A DNA stretch of 64,000 nt from Desulfobacteraceae bacterium UBA5616 (GCA_002423615.1 DIKO01000049.1:1-64000); one strand, 5' to 3'. Positions 26,094 to 35,204 are shown, numbered from the stretch's first letter. Made by a program: numbers and translations. The notes: generated by a model not told the origin, from the letters alone.

Positions 26094-27911
26094 ATGGCAC
26101 AATTATTTGCGGACAGGCGGGATATCGATTTTGTGATATGGGAGCAGATGAAAGGCGAAGATGCGCTGAAAAACGGTCAAAACAACGGGTTCAACCGTAA
26201 GACCTGCGAACTGATGATCAACGAAGCCCGTAAACTGGCGATCAATGAAGTGTATCCGACCATGAAGGATGGCGATCACATCGGCGTCCGGTTTGAAAAT
26301 GGAGTGGTCCGGGTGCCGGACTCCTACCACAAGCCATTCGGAATATTGAAGGAAGGCGAGTGGGGAAATTTAACCGTTCCCGAGGTGATGGGAGGGCAGG
26401 GGGCGCCGTCTTTTGTCGGGGATGCCGTTTCCGAGTACTTCATGGGCGCCAACTGGTCATTGTATTCCTATCTGACAATGGGAAACGGTGCGGCCCATAT
26501 GATCGAACTTTACGGAACCCCCGAACAGAAGGAAAAATACGTCAAAAATCTGGTGGCCGGCCGTTGGGGCGGAACCATGCTGCTGACCGAGCCGGCTGCG
26601 GGAAGCGATGTGGGCGCACTTGAAACTTCGGCGGTGAAAAACGAAGATGGAACGTATACCCTGACCGGGAACAAGATCTTTATCACCAATGGAGAGTTCG
26701 ATCTGGTGGAAAATATTATTCATCCGGTTCTGGCACGGATCGAAGGGGCACCGGCCGGCACCAGGGGGATTTCCATTTTTATCGTTCCCAAGTATTTCGT
26801 CAATGACGACGGATCTCTTGGGGAGCCAAACGACATCGTCTGCACCGGGGTTGAGGAAAAAATGGGAATCCACGGCAGCGCGACATGCAGCATGGCCCTG
26901 GGGGGAAAGGGCAGGTGCATCGGTTATCTGCTGGGGCAGGAGAACCAGGGCATGAAAGTGATGTTCCACATGATGAACGGCGCGCGCATGCACACCGGAC
27001 TCCAGGGGCTTGCCTATGCATCGTCGGCATACCTTCTGGCAGTGAATTACGCCCGGCAGAGAATTCAGGGAAGGGACCTGGCCAGTTTTGCCGATCATTC
27101 CGCTCCCAGCGTTCCCATTATCAAACATCCGGATGTCCGCCGGAACCTTCTGAAGATGAAATCCTATGTCGAAGGCATGAGGAGTTTTTATCACTACACG
27201 ACCCAGATCGGCCTGAAGGCAACACATAGTGAGAAGGAAGAAGACCGGGTATTTTATGATGATCTTTACAGTCTTTTTACCCCGGTGATCAAGGACTACC
27301 TTGCGGTGAGGGGCCATGAAGTCTGCATTCAGGCCATACAGACCTACGGCGGAGCCGGCTATACCCAGGATTACCCCGTGGAGCAATATGCCAGGGACTG
27401 TAAAATCGCGTCCATATACGAAGGGACCTCGGGCATTCAGGCCATGGACCTTCTGGCCAGGAAAATCGGGAAACAGAATGGAAAAATATTCGCCACGTTC
27501 ATCGCCGAAATCCTTAAATCCGTCAATGACGCCAAACAACACGAGGGGCTGAAGGATTTGGCCGGAAGGGTTGAAAGTGCGGCTTATCATCTGGGCAAAG
27601 TAGCCGCTCATCTTGGAAAATCCGCGTCTTCTGAAAAATTCAAGACGGCCTTTTCTCATTCCCATCCTTTCCTGGAGGGCATGGGAGATACGATCATGGC
27701 CTGGATGCTCTTGTGGAGAAGCACCATCGCCAGTCAGATGCTTTCCCGGGGCGCTAATGACAAAGACCGCAAATTTTATGAAGGTCAAATCAAAACGGCT
27801 GAATTCTATATCAGGACCTTGCTGCCTTCCACACTGGGTTCGATGGATGCCATCCTCGACGGTTGCGGTGCTGCGGTGGAGATCGACGATGACGCCTTTG
27901 GTGGATTATAA
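26094..27911 (+). CDS. Acyl-CoA dehydrogenase with C-terminal extension (FadE5/DmdC-like)
   Basis: This 605-residue flavoprotein has the long form with an N-terminal extension and an extra C-terminal domain. Landmarks are LTEPAAGSDVGALETSAVK, ITNGEFDLVENI, EEKMGIHGSATCSMAL, QTYGGAGYTQDYPVEQYARD and IYEGTSGIQAMDLL, whose Glu is the expected catalytic base. It oxidises acyl-CoA to enoyl-CoA and passes electrons to ETF, for which genes lie at 30679-32571. It is downstream of the thiolase. It is related to, but clearly different from, the 570-residue enzyme at 32583. Confidence 0.9.
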   Translation: MAQLFADRRDIDFVIWEQMKGEDALKNGQNNGFNRKTCELMINEARKLAINEVYPTMKDGDHIGVRFENGVVRVPDSYHKPFGILKEGEWGNLTVPEVMGGQGAPSFVGDAVSEYFMGANWSLYSYLTMGNGAAHMIELYGTPEQKEKYVKNLVAGRWGGTMLLTEPAAGSDVGALETSAVKNEDGTYTLTGNKIFITNGEFDLVENIIHPVLARIEGAPAGTRGISIFIVPKYFVNDDGSLGEPNDIVCTGVEEKMGIHGSATCSMALGGKGRCIGYLLGQENQGMKVMFHMMNGARMHTGLQGLAYASSAYLLAVNYARQRIQGRDLASFADHSAPSVPIIKHPDVRRNLLKMKSYVEGMRSFYHYTTQIGLKATHSEKEEDRVFYDDLYSLFTPVIKDYLAVRGHEVCIQAIQTYGGAGYTQDYPVEQYARDCKIASIYEGTSGIQAMDLLARKIGKQNGKIFATFIAEILKSVNDAKQHEGLKDLAGRVESAAYHLGKVAAHLGKSASSEKFKTAFSHSHPFLEGMGDTIMAWMLLWRSTIASQMLSRGANDKDRKFYEGQIKTAEFYIRTLLPSTLGSMDAILDGCGAAVEIDDDAFGGL

Positions 27912-27940
27912 CAGGAAATGGAACAAGAGTCCTGAAGGTT

Positions 27941-27969
27941 GAAGATTCCCCACGGGTTGGGGAATCTTC
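27941..27969 (+). terminator. Hairpin ending the thiolase-acyl-CoA dehydrogenase operon
   Basis: Perfect 12-bp stem GAAGATTCCCCA (27941-27952) / TGGGGAATCTTC (27958-27969) with a 5-nt loop, 30 bases after the stop. No T-run follows, so it may act as an mRNA 3' stabiliser as well as a terminator. Confidence 0.6.
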
Positions 27970-28045
27970 GATACGCCATGCCGCAATCCTTCGGACAGAA
28001 CAGCATTGATGAACCTGTTTTGCAGAGAAGGTCGGTCTGCGGTCT

Positions 28046-29041
28046 TTATTTTTTCCAGGTCAGAGTCGTGGGATCCTCAAAGATTTTTATCTCGGTAGTC
28101 TTTTTGAGTTCCTGAACATAGGCGTTTTCCAGATTTTGGGATTTTTCCTGTTTCAGGTAATTTTCGATATTGTCTTTGACATTTTCATAGAGAAAAACGG
28201 TTTCGGGGCTTTTTTCAAGGACTTTTATCAAATGGTAACCGTATTCGGTTTCAACGATGCCGCTGATCTCGCCCGTTTCAAGTGCAAAGGCGGCTTTTTC
28301 AAAATTTTTTACCGTTTGACCTATTTTGATATAGCCGATATCCCCACCTGAGGAAGACCGATCTTCGGAAAAATTATCCGCCAGCGTGGCAAAATCTTCT
28401 CCCTTTTTGAGCTTGTCCAGGATCGTTTCAATTTTTTGCCGGGCTTCGGCTTTCCTTGCTTCGGGAGCGTTTTTGTCCACCTTGATCAGAATGTGATTGA
28501 TTCTGGCCGGCCCGGGGATAATGAATTTATCGGGGTTTTTATCATAGAAACGTTTAATTTCGGTTTCCGTAACCGGCTTGTCTTTTTTAACTTCCTGTTC
28601 CAGTAGATCATTGATGGCAAAAACCCGTCTGAACTCCGTTTTGATATCCTGTTCATTCAAGTCCAGTTCTTTTTTGATGGTTTCATAATCAATATCCGAT
28701 ACCATGGCGGCCTGGATTCTTTTATACTCTTCATCCACTCTTAACTGGCTGATCTCGATATTTTTTTTCCGGCTTTGCTGATAGAGAATTTCGCGATTAA
28801 TGAGGTTGTCGAATATCTGTTGCTTCAATTTCCTGATGTCGTCATCTTCCATTCTTTCGCCGCTGCTGACCCTACGCTGTTCTTCACTGTCATAGGCCCA
28901 TTTAAAGTCTTTTAATGAAATGACGACGCCGTTGATGCTGGCGATTTTTCGGTTCAGATCTTCCGTCAACCCGGTTTCGGCGAAAACCGTTTGGAGGATC
29001 GAAACCAGGAAAAACAAAATCACATATTTCCGTATGTGCAT
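28046..29041 (-). CDS. Parvulin-type peptidyl-prolyl cis-trans isomerase (SurA/PrsA-like)
   Basis: This 331-residue exported protein has a signal peptide (MHIRKYVILFFLVSILQTVFA). A SurA-like N-terminal helical chaperone region follows (INGVVISLKDFKWAYD to about 160). The parvulin domain spans about 185-280, with INHILIKVDKN, KKGEDFATLADNFSEDRSSSG, GDIGYIKIGQ and TEYGYHLIKVLE. It would help fold outer-membrane or periplasmic proteins. It reads convergent to the acyl-CoA dehydrogenase operon and is a single gene. I see no lipobox, so it is probably soluble in the periplasm. Confidence 0.87.
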   Translation of the reverse strand: MHIRKYVILFFLVSILQTVFAETGLTEDLNRKIASINGVVISLKDFKWAYDSEEQRRVSSGERMEDDDIRKLKQQIFDNLINREILYQQSRKKNIEISQLRVDEEYKRIQAAMVSDIDYETIKKELDLNEQDIKTEFRRVFAINDLLEQEVKKDKPVTETEIKRFYDKNPDKFIIPGPARINHILIKVDKNAPEARKAEARQKIETILDKLKKGEDFATLADNFSEDRSSSGGDIGYIKIGQTVKNFEKAAFALETGEISGIVETEYGYHLIKVLEKSPETVFLYENVKDNIENYLKQEKSQNLENAYVQELKKTTEIKIFEDPTTLTWKK

Positions 29042-29302
29042 GAATTAAACTCCTTGGATGGAATAATCTGCTTTAAAAAATAACGACCTTAATTGATGGG
29101 AGAAATAAAACCATGGCCATCACAGGGAACGTACTTTATCATAATTAATTTTTTTTTAAAGTTTTTTTTACCACTTTAGGGAATTATAGATTCCTCAGGA
29201 TATTTCGATGATATTTTCTGTGCTTTGGGATGCACCTATGCTAAAAACAGCCCTATAGAAAATTCGCAACCGCGATATATTCATAACAGGTGAAACAACC
29301 CT

Positions 29303-30412
29303 ATGAAACCAAAGTCAAAAACCGCGCAACGGGCACACGGATCACCGGTATCCTTGTCAAAAAACACGGATCATGGACGCATCATCGCTAATCCGGGAGA
29401 AGATCGATGCCTGGACACCGCTCAACTCAACCGGATGGAGCAATCCTTTCGCCGGTGGGCGGACGGCACACAAAATGCCCGTCGGCGTATTTCCCGCCGG
29501 CGGATTTTGATCATTTTTCTCCTGATCCGTTACACGGGTGCCAAGTTGAACGAAGTTTTGGCCCTGAACCCGTTTAAAGACATCGATCCGGACCGGCAGG
29601 CGGTATTTTATCGGGGCGGGGTAATAGGTGCGAAAGCGGAATCAAGAGATGTTCAGATCTCGGATACGCTGTCCAGAGAAATTCAGGAAATGCTGAAGGA
29701 TCTTTCCCTCGGCGAGGGGTTTCCGGAAACGTTCCATGTCGATCCGGGTTATGTCCGGCGTAAATTTTATGAACGCGCCCACGCCTGCGGCATTTCAAAG
29801 CAGTTGGGAGGCCCGGAGATGATTCGCAAAGCGCGGGCTGTGGAATTGATGCAGGGCAATATGCCGTTGCCGGCGGTTCAAATGATGCTGGGGCATTCGA
29901 CTCCCAATCTGACGTCGTCCTATGTTTCTTTTTCCAAAGATGAAATTCAAAAAGTGGCAAAACGTTTCATGGAAAAAGAATCCGTGTGCAAAACGAGCGC
30001 AAGAAATACATTCCTGGGTAAAATTAAAACCATCCTGCGGGGCGATATCCAGGCGCGTGTGGAATTGATTACCATCGAAGGCCATACAATCACCACGGTG
30101 ATTACTTCCGATAGTTTAGATCGGCTTGGCTTGGATCAGGGCAGGCTGATTACAGCCGAAGTCAAGGCGCCCTGGGTCATCCTTCAAGCAGGTGATACTG
30201 AACCTGCATGCAGTGCTGAGAATCGCTTTAAAGGATTTTTAACGAAAATAACACGGGGTAAGATCAATACGGAGTGCGTTATCCAGATTTCGGATATGAC
30301 TGAATTGTGCGCCATTATTTCCACTCCGGGAAGCAAAAAGCTCAACTTGACGGAGGGCGGAGGTATCTGGGCGCTATTTAACTGTTTTTCGGTGGTCTTA
30401 CATGCGGATTGA
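29303..30412 (+). CDS. TunR-like regulator: integrase-fold DNA-binding domain plus two TOBE (molybdate/tungstate-binding) domains
   Basis: This 369-residue protein has an N-terminal tyrosine-recombinase fold (about 40-225) with RYTGAKLNEVLALN and LGHSTPNLTSSYVSF. The first catalytic Arg is Lys 81. The HxxR-H motif reads Glu 172-Met-Ile-Arg 175-Lys. His 198 and Tyr 207 remain. It is therefore probably not an active recombinase. Residues 235-296 and 307-369 are two Mop/TOBE oxyanion-binding domains (NTFLGKIKTILRGDIQARVE; FKGFLTKITRGKINTECVI). The same architecture defines TunR, a tungstate-responsive regulator reported in Desulfovibrio. It lies upstream of etfBA; no tungstate or molybdate transporter is in the window. 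Confidence 0.78.
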   Translation: MKPKSKTAQRAHGSPVSLSKNTDHGRIIANPGEDRCLDTAQLNRMEQSFRRWADGTQNARRRISRRRILIIFLLIRYTGAKLNEVLALNPFKDIDPDRQAVFYRGGVIGAKAESRDVQISDTLSREIQEMLKDLSLGEGFPETFHVDPGYVRRKFYERAHACGISKQLGGPEMIRKARAVELMQGNMPLPAVQMMLGHSTPNLTSSYVSFSKDEIQKVAKRFMEKESVCKTSARNTFLGKIKTILRGDIQARVELITIEGHTITTVITSDSLDRLGLDQGRLITAEVKAPWVILQAGDTEPACSAENRFKGFLTKITRGKINTECVIQISDMTELCAIISTPGSKKLNLTEGGGIWALFNCFSVVLHAD

Positions 30413-30515
30413 CCGCCGTGAATCTTTGTGATTGACAGCTTTATGAATAATTTTATGAGACGATATTCAATTGAATTCCGGATGGAGTTGCTCTTATTGT
30501 AATTGAATATGGGCT

Positions 30516-30544
30516 TGACAGATTATTGTCCGGATTGATAATCT
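30516..30544 (+). promoter_or_regulatory. Promoter of the etfBA operon with overlapping inverted repeat
   Basis: TTGACA (30516-30521) and GATAAT (30538-30543) are 16 bases apart. GATTAT (30522-30527) and ATAATC (30539-30544) form a perfect 6-bp inverted repeat that spans the spacer and the -10 element, as an operator would. The etfB start lies about 135 bases downstream. The rest of the 30413-30678 gap shows no gene. Confidence 0.5.
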
Positions 30545-30678
30545 ACTTCGATATGTCCTTTTGAACCTGGGATACAGGCTGTCGTCCCCAAGAGGTCTGG
30601 ACTTAAGATTACACCTTGTTTTCACTGTAGATCCTCACCTGTCGAGATAAACAAAAACAGACTCCCGGAGGAAAAGAG

Positions 30679-31548
30679 ATGGGATTAAAAATGGTGGTGA
30701 CCGTTAAGCAGGTACCGGATACACACAATTTATCCGGCGATGCCATGAAACCGGACGGCACGGTCAACCGAAATGCCCTTCCGGCAATATTCAACCCTGA
30801 GGATTTAAATGCCTTGGAAGAGGCCCTTAAAATAAAAGAGACCATCGGTGGAACCGTAACCGCTATCAGTATGGGGCCGCCAAAAGCCAAGGACGTTCTC
30901 AAGGAATGCCTGTACCGGGGTGCGGATGAAGTCATTCTGGTATCTGATAAGCTTTTTGCCGGAGCGGACACCCTGGCGACATCCTATGCCCTGAAATGCG
31001 CCATTGAAAAAGTGGGCGGTTTCGACCTGATTTTATGCGGGCGGCAGGCCATTGACGGGGACACGGCTCAGGTAGGTCCCCAGATTGCCGAAAAACTCAA
31101 GATCAACCAATTGACCTGTGTCTCCGAAATTGTTGAAATCGATGAGCGTTCCGTGTGTGTTAAACGATCGGTGGAAAACGGTTATGAAATCGTGAGGAGC
31201 AGGTTTCCCGTTCTCCTGACCATAACGGCCGGGGCCAACGAGCCGCGGTCCCCCAGTGCCAAACGGGTGATGGCGTATAAAAACGTAGACTCCGTGGTTT
31301 GCGAAACCGCCTATGATGAAACCTGGTTTAATCCCCAAAGCTGCAACAACGTGAGCCGCATAAGGGAGTGGAATACCCAAACCATAGATGCGGATCCCGC
31401 CCTCTGCGGTCTTTCGGGTTCACCCACGAAGGTCAAGAAAATTGAAAACGTCGTGCTGACGGCCGGGGAAGTCAAGCAGATCCCCAATACCGATGCCGGT
31501 ATTGCGGGCCTGATTCATGAGCTGATTGAAGAGCACATTCTCGGATAG
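30679..31548 (+). CDS. etfB: Electron transfer flavoprotein subunit beta
   Basis: This 289-residue ETF beta subunit opens MVVTVKQVPDTHNL and has NPEDLNALEEALKIKE, ISMGPPKAKDVLKECLYRGADE and LCGRQAIDGDTAQVGPQIAE, the AMP/FAD-binding signature. ETF carries electrons from acyl-CoA dehydrogenases to the membrane quinone pool; some anaerobic forms bifurcate electrons to ferredoxin, which cannot be settled here. It begins an etfB-etfA-acyl-CoA dehydrogenase operon with a 9-base gap to etfA. The start is supported by GGAGGAAAAGAG. Confidence 0.92.
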   Translation: MGLKMVVTVKQVPDTHNLSGDAMKPDGTVNRNALPAIFNPEDLNALEEALKIKETIGGTVTAISMGPPKAKDVLKECLYRGADEVILVSDKLFAGADTLATSYALKCAIEKVGGFDLILCGRQAIDGDTAQVGPQIAEKLKINQLTCVSEIVEIDERSVCVKRSVENGYEIVRSRFPVLLTITAGANEPRSPSAKRVMAYKNVDSVVCETAYDETWFNPQSCNNVSRIREWNTQTIDADPALCGLSGSPTKVKKIENVVLTAGEVKQIPNTDAGIAGLIHELIEEHILG

Positions 31549-31557
31549 GAGACCCTG

Positions 31558-32571
31558 ATGAGTATGACGAGAAACGTAATGGTTTTTATAGAGTTGAACG
31601 ATGGAAAAATTGCGGATGTCAGCCTTGAGCTGGTTTGTGAAGCAGGGCGTCTTGCCCGGAAGTTGAACACCGGCGTAGTTGCCGTTGCCATGGGATATGA
31701 TGCCCGAAACGAGCTGATGTGTCTGGGTGGTTTCGGCTGTGACAAAGTGTATTACACCGATGACAGCCGGTTATCCTTTTTCTCATCCGTACCCTACGCA
31801 GGAATTATGGTTTCCGCCATAAGGAAATATCAGCCCGGGATCGTTCTTTTCGGCGCTACAACCATGGGACGTGATCTGGCCCCAAGGGTGGCGTCGGCCC
31901 TAAGATGCGGATTAACCGCGGACTGCACCCAGCTTGAAATCGGCGATCACGGCATTCGGGACAAGGAATATAAAAACATCCTTCTCCAGATCCGTCCGGC
32001 CTTCGGGGGAAATATCATTGCGACCATCGTTTCCCCGGAAAGCACCCCCAGCATGGCAACGGTTCGGGAAGGCGTGATGAAAATGGCCGAACCGGACCCA
32101 TCGGGTAAAACAGAGATCGTCATGGAGCCCTGCTGTGTGCCGGATGAGGATTTTCTCACCGAAGTGATTCAGGTGGTCCGGGAAGAGAGTTCGGTGAACC
32201 TTAAATCCGCCAGGATTATCGTCTCAGCCGGCATGGGCGCAGGGTCACCGGAAGGACTTCTGCTGGTGAAACAACTGGCCCGCACCCTGGGAGGGGTCGC
32301 TGGAGCTTCCCGCCCGGTTGTGGATGCCGGGCTGATGGACCGGTGCTGCCAGGTGGGACAGACCGGGGTCACCGTCAGGCCGAATCTGTACATCGCATGC
32401 GGTATCTCAGGGCAGATTCAGCACCGTGCCGGCATGGAAGGGGCAAAGCGGATCATCGCCATCAACAAAGACCTGGAAGCACCGATTTTCAACATCGCCC
32501 ATTATGGTATTGTCGGCGATATTCATGATGTTATTCCCAAAATGATCAAGGCATACAAGGCCAAAGCATAA
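31558..32571 (+). CDS. etfA: Electron transfer flavoprotein subunit alpha
   Basis: This 337-residue ETF alpha subunit carries an N-terminal half with LFGATTMGRDLAPRVASAL and the C-terminal FAD domain with IIVSAGMGAGSPEGLLLVKQ, PVVDAGLMDRCCQVGQTGVT and LYIACGISGQIQHRAGM, ending INKDLEAPIFNIAHYGIVGD. It pairs with the EtfB encoded upstream. No ferredoxin-like [4Fe-4S] insertion is visible. An acyl-CoA dehydrogenase gene follows after 11 bases, so the pair probably serves that enzyme directly. Confidence 0.92.
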   Translation: MSMTRNVMVFIELNDGKIADVSLELVCEAGRLARKLNTGVVAVAMGYDARNELMCLGGFGCDKVYYTDDSRLSFFSSVPYAGIMVSAIRKYQPGIVLFGATTMGRDLAPRVASALRCGLTADCTQLEIGDHGIRDKEYKNILLQIRPAFGGNIIATIVSPESTPSMATVREGVMKMAEPDPSGKTEIVMEPCCVPDEDFLTEVIQVVREESSVNLKSARIIVSAGMGAGSPEGLLLVKQLARTLGGVAGASRPVVDAGLMDRCCQVGQTGVTVRPNLYIACGISGQIQHRAGMEGAKRIIAINKDLEAPIFNIAHYGIVGDIHDVIPKMIKAYKAKA

Positions 32572-32582
32572 AGGAGGAGAAC

Positions 32583-34295
32583 GTGTCCAATTTTTACCGG
32601 GATAATCCTGACATTCTGTTTCATCTGAACAACATGGATCTCTCACGGGTGGTTGCCCTCAAGGAGGACGATTTTGCCGATAAGGATGAGTTCCCTTATG
32701 CTTCCCAGGATCTGGCCGATGCTTTGGACAATTACCACCGCGTTCTGGAAATTATCGGAGAAATTGCCGGCGATTTTATTTTCCCAAGGGCCGCGGAGGT
32801 GGATATAACCGGAGCGACTTTCGAAAATGGAGAGGTCGTTTACGCCAAAGGTACGAGGGAAGCCTTGGACAGACTGAAAAAGGCCGAATTAATGGGATTT
32901 ACCCTGCCCCGGAAATACGGCGGCATCAACATGCCCAAAACCCTCTATTCCATGGCCATTGAAATCATCTCCAGGGCTGATGCTTCACTGATGAATATTT
33001 TCGGTTTACAGGAAATTGCCGATACCATTTATCATTTCGGCTCCCAGGACCAGAAGGACCGGTTCCTGCCGCGGTTCACCTCGGGAGAGGTCATGGGTTC
33101 CATGGCCCTGACGGAACCCGATGCCGGGTCCGATCTTCAGTCCGTGGTGCTCAAAGCCAAACAGGATGAAAACGGGCAGTGGCGCTTAAACGGCGTCAAA
33201 CGGTTCATCACGAATGGTTGCGCCGAAATTTCTCTGGTCATGGCCCGTTCGGAGGAAGGATCAACCGGAGGCAGGGGGATTTCCCTGTTTATCTACGAGC
33301 GCGAACCCAATATGAGGATTCGCCGGATCGAGCACAAGCTCGGCATCCACGGCTCTCCCACCTGCGAAATGCAGTTTAATGATGCGCCTGCGGAATTGAT
33401 GGGTCAGCGAAAGATGGGTCTGGTGAAATACACCATGTCCCTGATGAACGGCGCAAGGCTGGGAGTGGCCGCTCAGGCCGTCGGCATTGCTGAGGCCGCT
33501 TATCGGGAAGCCATGGCATATGCGTCTTCCCGTGTCCAGTTCAAGAAATCCATCCGGGAATATGCCGCCGTTTATGAGATGCTGACGGATATGAAGGTCC
33601 ATATCGAAGGGACCAGAAGCCTTCTTTACGAGACATCGAAAATCGTGGATATCAAGGAGGGGCTTGAGCAGAGAATGCTTCTTCACCCCGAAACACAGAA
33701 CGATCTGAATGGGGACCTGAAACGGTACGGCAAATATGCCGCCCTGTTTACACCCATGATCAAGGCCTATGCCTCTGAAATGGCCAACAGGTGCTGCTAC
33801 GATGCATTGCAGGTTCACGGCGGGGTAGGGTACACCTGCGAATTCGACATTGAACGGCTTTACCGGGATGCCCGCATCACCAATATATATGAAGGAACCA
33901 CCCAGTTGCAGGTGGTGGCGGCCATCGGCGGGGTTATCGCCGGAGTCGTGTCCGAACGCCTGAATGAATATGAAAGTGAAAATGATTTTTCAACCGTTTC
34001 CGATTTGATCGAAACGGCGCGGGAATTGAGAACCCGTCTGGAATCGGCGGTCTCTCACGTGAAAGAAAAAAAGGACGCAGCCTTTCAGGAATATCATGCC
34101 CGGCGTTTGGTGGAGGCGGCGACAGATACCATCACCGGCTATCTCCTGTGCAGGGATGCCCTGATATCGGACCGCAAGAAAAAAGTCGCCATGGCTTTCC
34201 TTTCAAAGGCCAAACACCGGGTTTCGGCCAAACTGAATTATGTTTTGTCGGATGACTGCGGGATTATGGAATTCCACGGCAACATCATCAATTAA
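32583..34295 (+). CDS. Acyl-CoA dehydrogenase, long form
   Basis: This 570-residue acyl-CoA dehydrogenase has LPRKYGGINMPKTLY, ALTEPDAGSDLQSVVLKAK, FITNGCAEISLVMARSEEGS, EHKLGIHGSPTCEMQF, QVHGGVGYTCEFDIERLYRD and IYEGTTQLQVVAAI with the catalytic Glu. The start is a GTG preceded by AAAGGAGGAGAAC. Its C-terminal helical domain resembles that of the enzyme at 26094. It is cotranscribed with etfBA, so electrons have a dedicated path. The N-terminal extension (residues 1-60) lacks any recognisable signal. Confidence 0.9.
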   Translation: MSNFYRDNPDILFHLNNMDLSRVVALKEDDFADKDEFPYASQDLADALDNYHRVLEIIGEIAGDFIFPRAAEVDITGATFENGEVVYAKGTREALDRLKKAELMGFTLPRKYGGINMPKTLYSMAIEIISRADASLMNIFGLQEIADTIYHFGSQDQKDRFLPRFTSGEVMGSMALTEPDAGSDLQSVVLKAKQDENGQWRLNGVKRFITNGCAEISLVMARSEEGSTGGRGISLFIYEREPNMRIRRIEHKLGIHGSPTCEMQFNDAPAELMGQRKMGLVKYTMSLMNGARLGVAAQAVGIAEAAYREAMAYASSRVQFKKSIREYAAVYEMLTDMKVHIEGTRSLLYETSKIVDIKEGLEQRMLLHPETQNDLNGDLKRYGKYAALFTPMIKAYASEMANRCCYDALQVHGGVGYTCEFDIERLYRDARITNIYEGTTQLQVVAAIGGVIAGVVSERLNEYESENDFSTVSDLIETARELRTRLESAVSHVKEKKDAAFQEYHARRLVEAATDTITGYLLCRDALISDRKKKVAMAFLSKAKHRVSAKLNYVLSDDCGIMEFHGNIIN

Positions 34296-34320
34296 AGAGG
34301 GCCCCGGAAGCAGGAAATAA

Positions 34321-35043
34321 ATGAAAAGCGCCAAGGATTATATCGTTTTCCCCCTGGATGTTCCTTCCTTTGAAGAGGCGGAAAAATTCGTTCTTCTCCT
34401 TTCCGGGCTGGTAGGCATGTTCAAGGTGGGCCTCGAACTGTTTATCCGCACCGGTCCGGAGATTATCCGCCTGGTCAAGGAAAAAGCGGGTGCCGGCCTA
34501 TTCCTGGATTTAAAACTCCACGATATTCCCGTGACGGTTTTCAGGGCCATGACATCCATCGCAAATCTTGGGGTGGATATGACCACGGTACACTGCGGGG
34601 AGTCGTTGGATATGCTTAAGGCCGCGGTGGACGGGGCCAGGGGGGAGACGAGAATCCTCGGGGTTACCTTGCTGACCAGCATATCGGGAGAAAATCTTCA
34701 AGGAGCCGGATACCGGGAAGAATATTGGAATGACCCGGCAATGCTTGTAATGAAAAAAGCCGCCATGGCCCGGGCCGCCGGGTGCCATGGCGTCGTGTGC
34801 TCCGGTATTGAGGTTGAACAGATCAAACAAGCCTTCGGCAGGGATTTCCTGGCGGTTACACCGGGCATCCGGCCGGGATATCTTGCGGCCGGGGATGACC
34901 AGCGTCGCATCGTCACCCCGGCTGACGCGGTGAAAGGGGGAGCGGATTACCTGGTGATCGGAAGACCCATCCGGGATGCCGAAGACCCGGTGGCGGCGGT
35001 GTCAAAAATCCGCGATGAAATCCAGAGTGCTCTTCAGATCTGA
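34321..35043 (+). CDS. pyrF: Orotidine-5'-phosphate decarboxylase
   Basis: This 240-residue TIM-barrel enzyme has PLDVPSFEEAEKFV, the signature FLDLKLHDIPVTVFRAM with the catalytic Asp-Lys-x-x-Asp tetrad (DLKLHD, about 61-66), GVVCSGIEVEQI, VTPGIRPGY and ADYLVIGRPIRDAED. It makes UMP from orotidine monophosphate in pyrimidine synthesis. It follows the etf-acyl-CoA dehydrogenase operon by 25 bases, an odd housekeeping companion that may be transcribed by read-through. Length and motifs are normal. Confidence 0.93.
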   Translation: MKSAKDYIVFPLDVPSFEEAEKFVLLLSGLVGMFKVGLELFIRTGPEIIRLVKEKAGAGLFLDLKLHDIPVTVFRAMTSIANLGVDMTTVHCGESLDMLKAAVDGARGETRILGVTLLTSISGENLQGAGYREEYWNDPAMLVMKKAAMARAAGCHGVVCSGIEVEQIKQAFGRDFLAVTPGIRPGYLAAGDDQRRIVTPADAVKGGADYLVIGRPIRDAEDPVAAVSKIRDEIQSALQI

Positions 35044-35058
35044 TTTTGAGTTCTGTTT

Positions 35059-35154
35059 CTACTCCAAGAAGAAAAAGCGATAAAGCATCATAACGAGAAC
35101 GATCCCCGCCGTTATCAGGGTGAAAATCAACTGGTCTCCGCTGAACTTTTTCAT
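35059..35154 (-). CDS. Possible 31-residue single-span membrane microprotein
   Basis: The minus strand reads MKKFSGDQLIFTLITAGIVL then VMMLYRFFFLE and stops: a basic start, one clear hydrophobic helix and a charged end. It lies just after a weak terminator behind the aspartate kinase gene and converges on pyrF. The ribosome site is poor. The composition is unlike random sequence, but a frame this short could arise by chance. No function can be assigned. Confidence 0.3.
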   Translation of the reverse strand: MKKFSGDQLIFTLITAGIVLVMMLYRFFFLE

Positions 35155-35179
35155 TGAAAAGTCCCGATTCAGACCGGGA
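35155..35179 (-). terminator. Weak terminator after lysC
   Basis: On the minus strand TCCCG and CGGGA (35175-35179 and 35162-35166) form a short stem followed by CTTTTC, about 25 bases after the aspartate kinase stop. Confidence 0.35.
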
Positions 35180-35204
35180 TGCCTTATTATATCCGGTATA
35201 TGCG

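Noticed and set aside
26457..27788. A 443-codon minus-strand frame.
   Set aside because: It lies antisense to the acyl-CoA dehydrogenase at 26094, whose motifs are unambiguous; it is a shadow of high-GC third positions.
27941..27969. Treating the perfect hairpins at 8962 and 27941 as repeats of one family.
   Set aside because: Their sequences are unrelated; each is best explained as a local transcript end.
29303..30412. Reading this gene as a phage integrase marking a genomic island.
   Set aside because: Catalytic residues are substituted and two TOBE domains follow; it fits a transcription factor. No attachment repeats, tRNA or phage genes are near.
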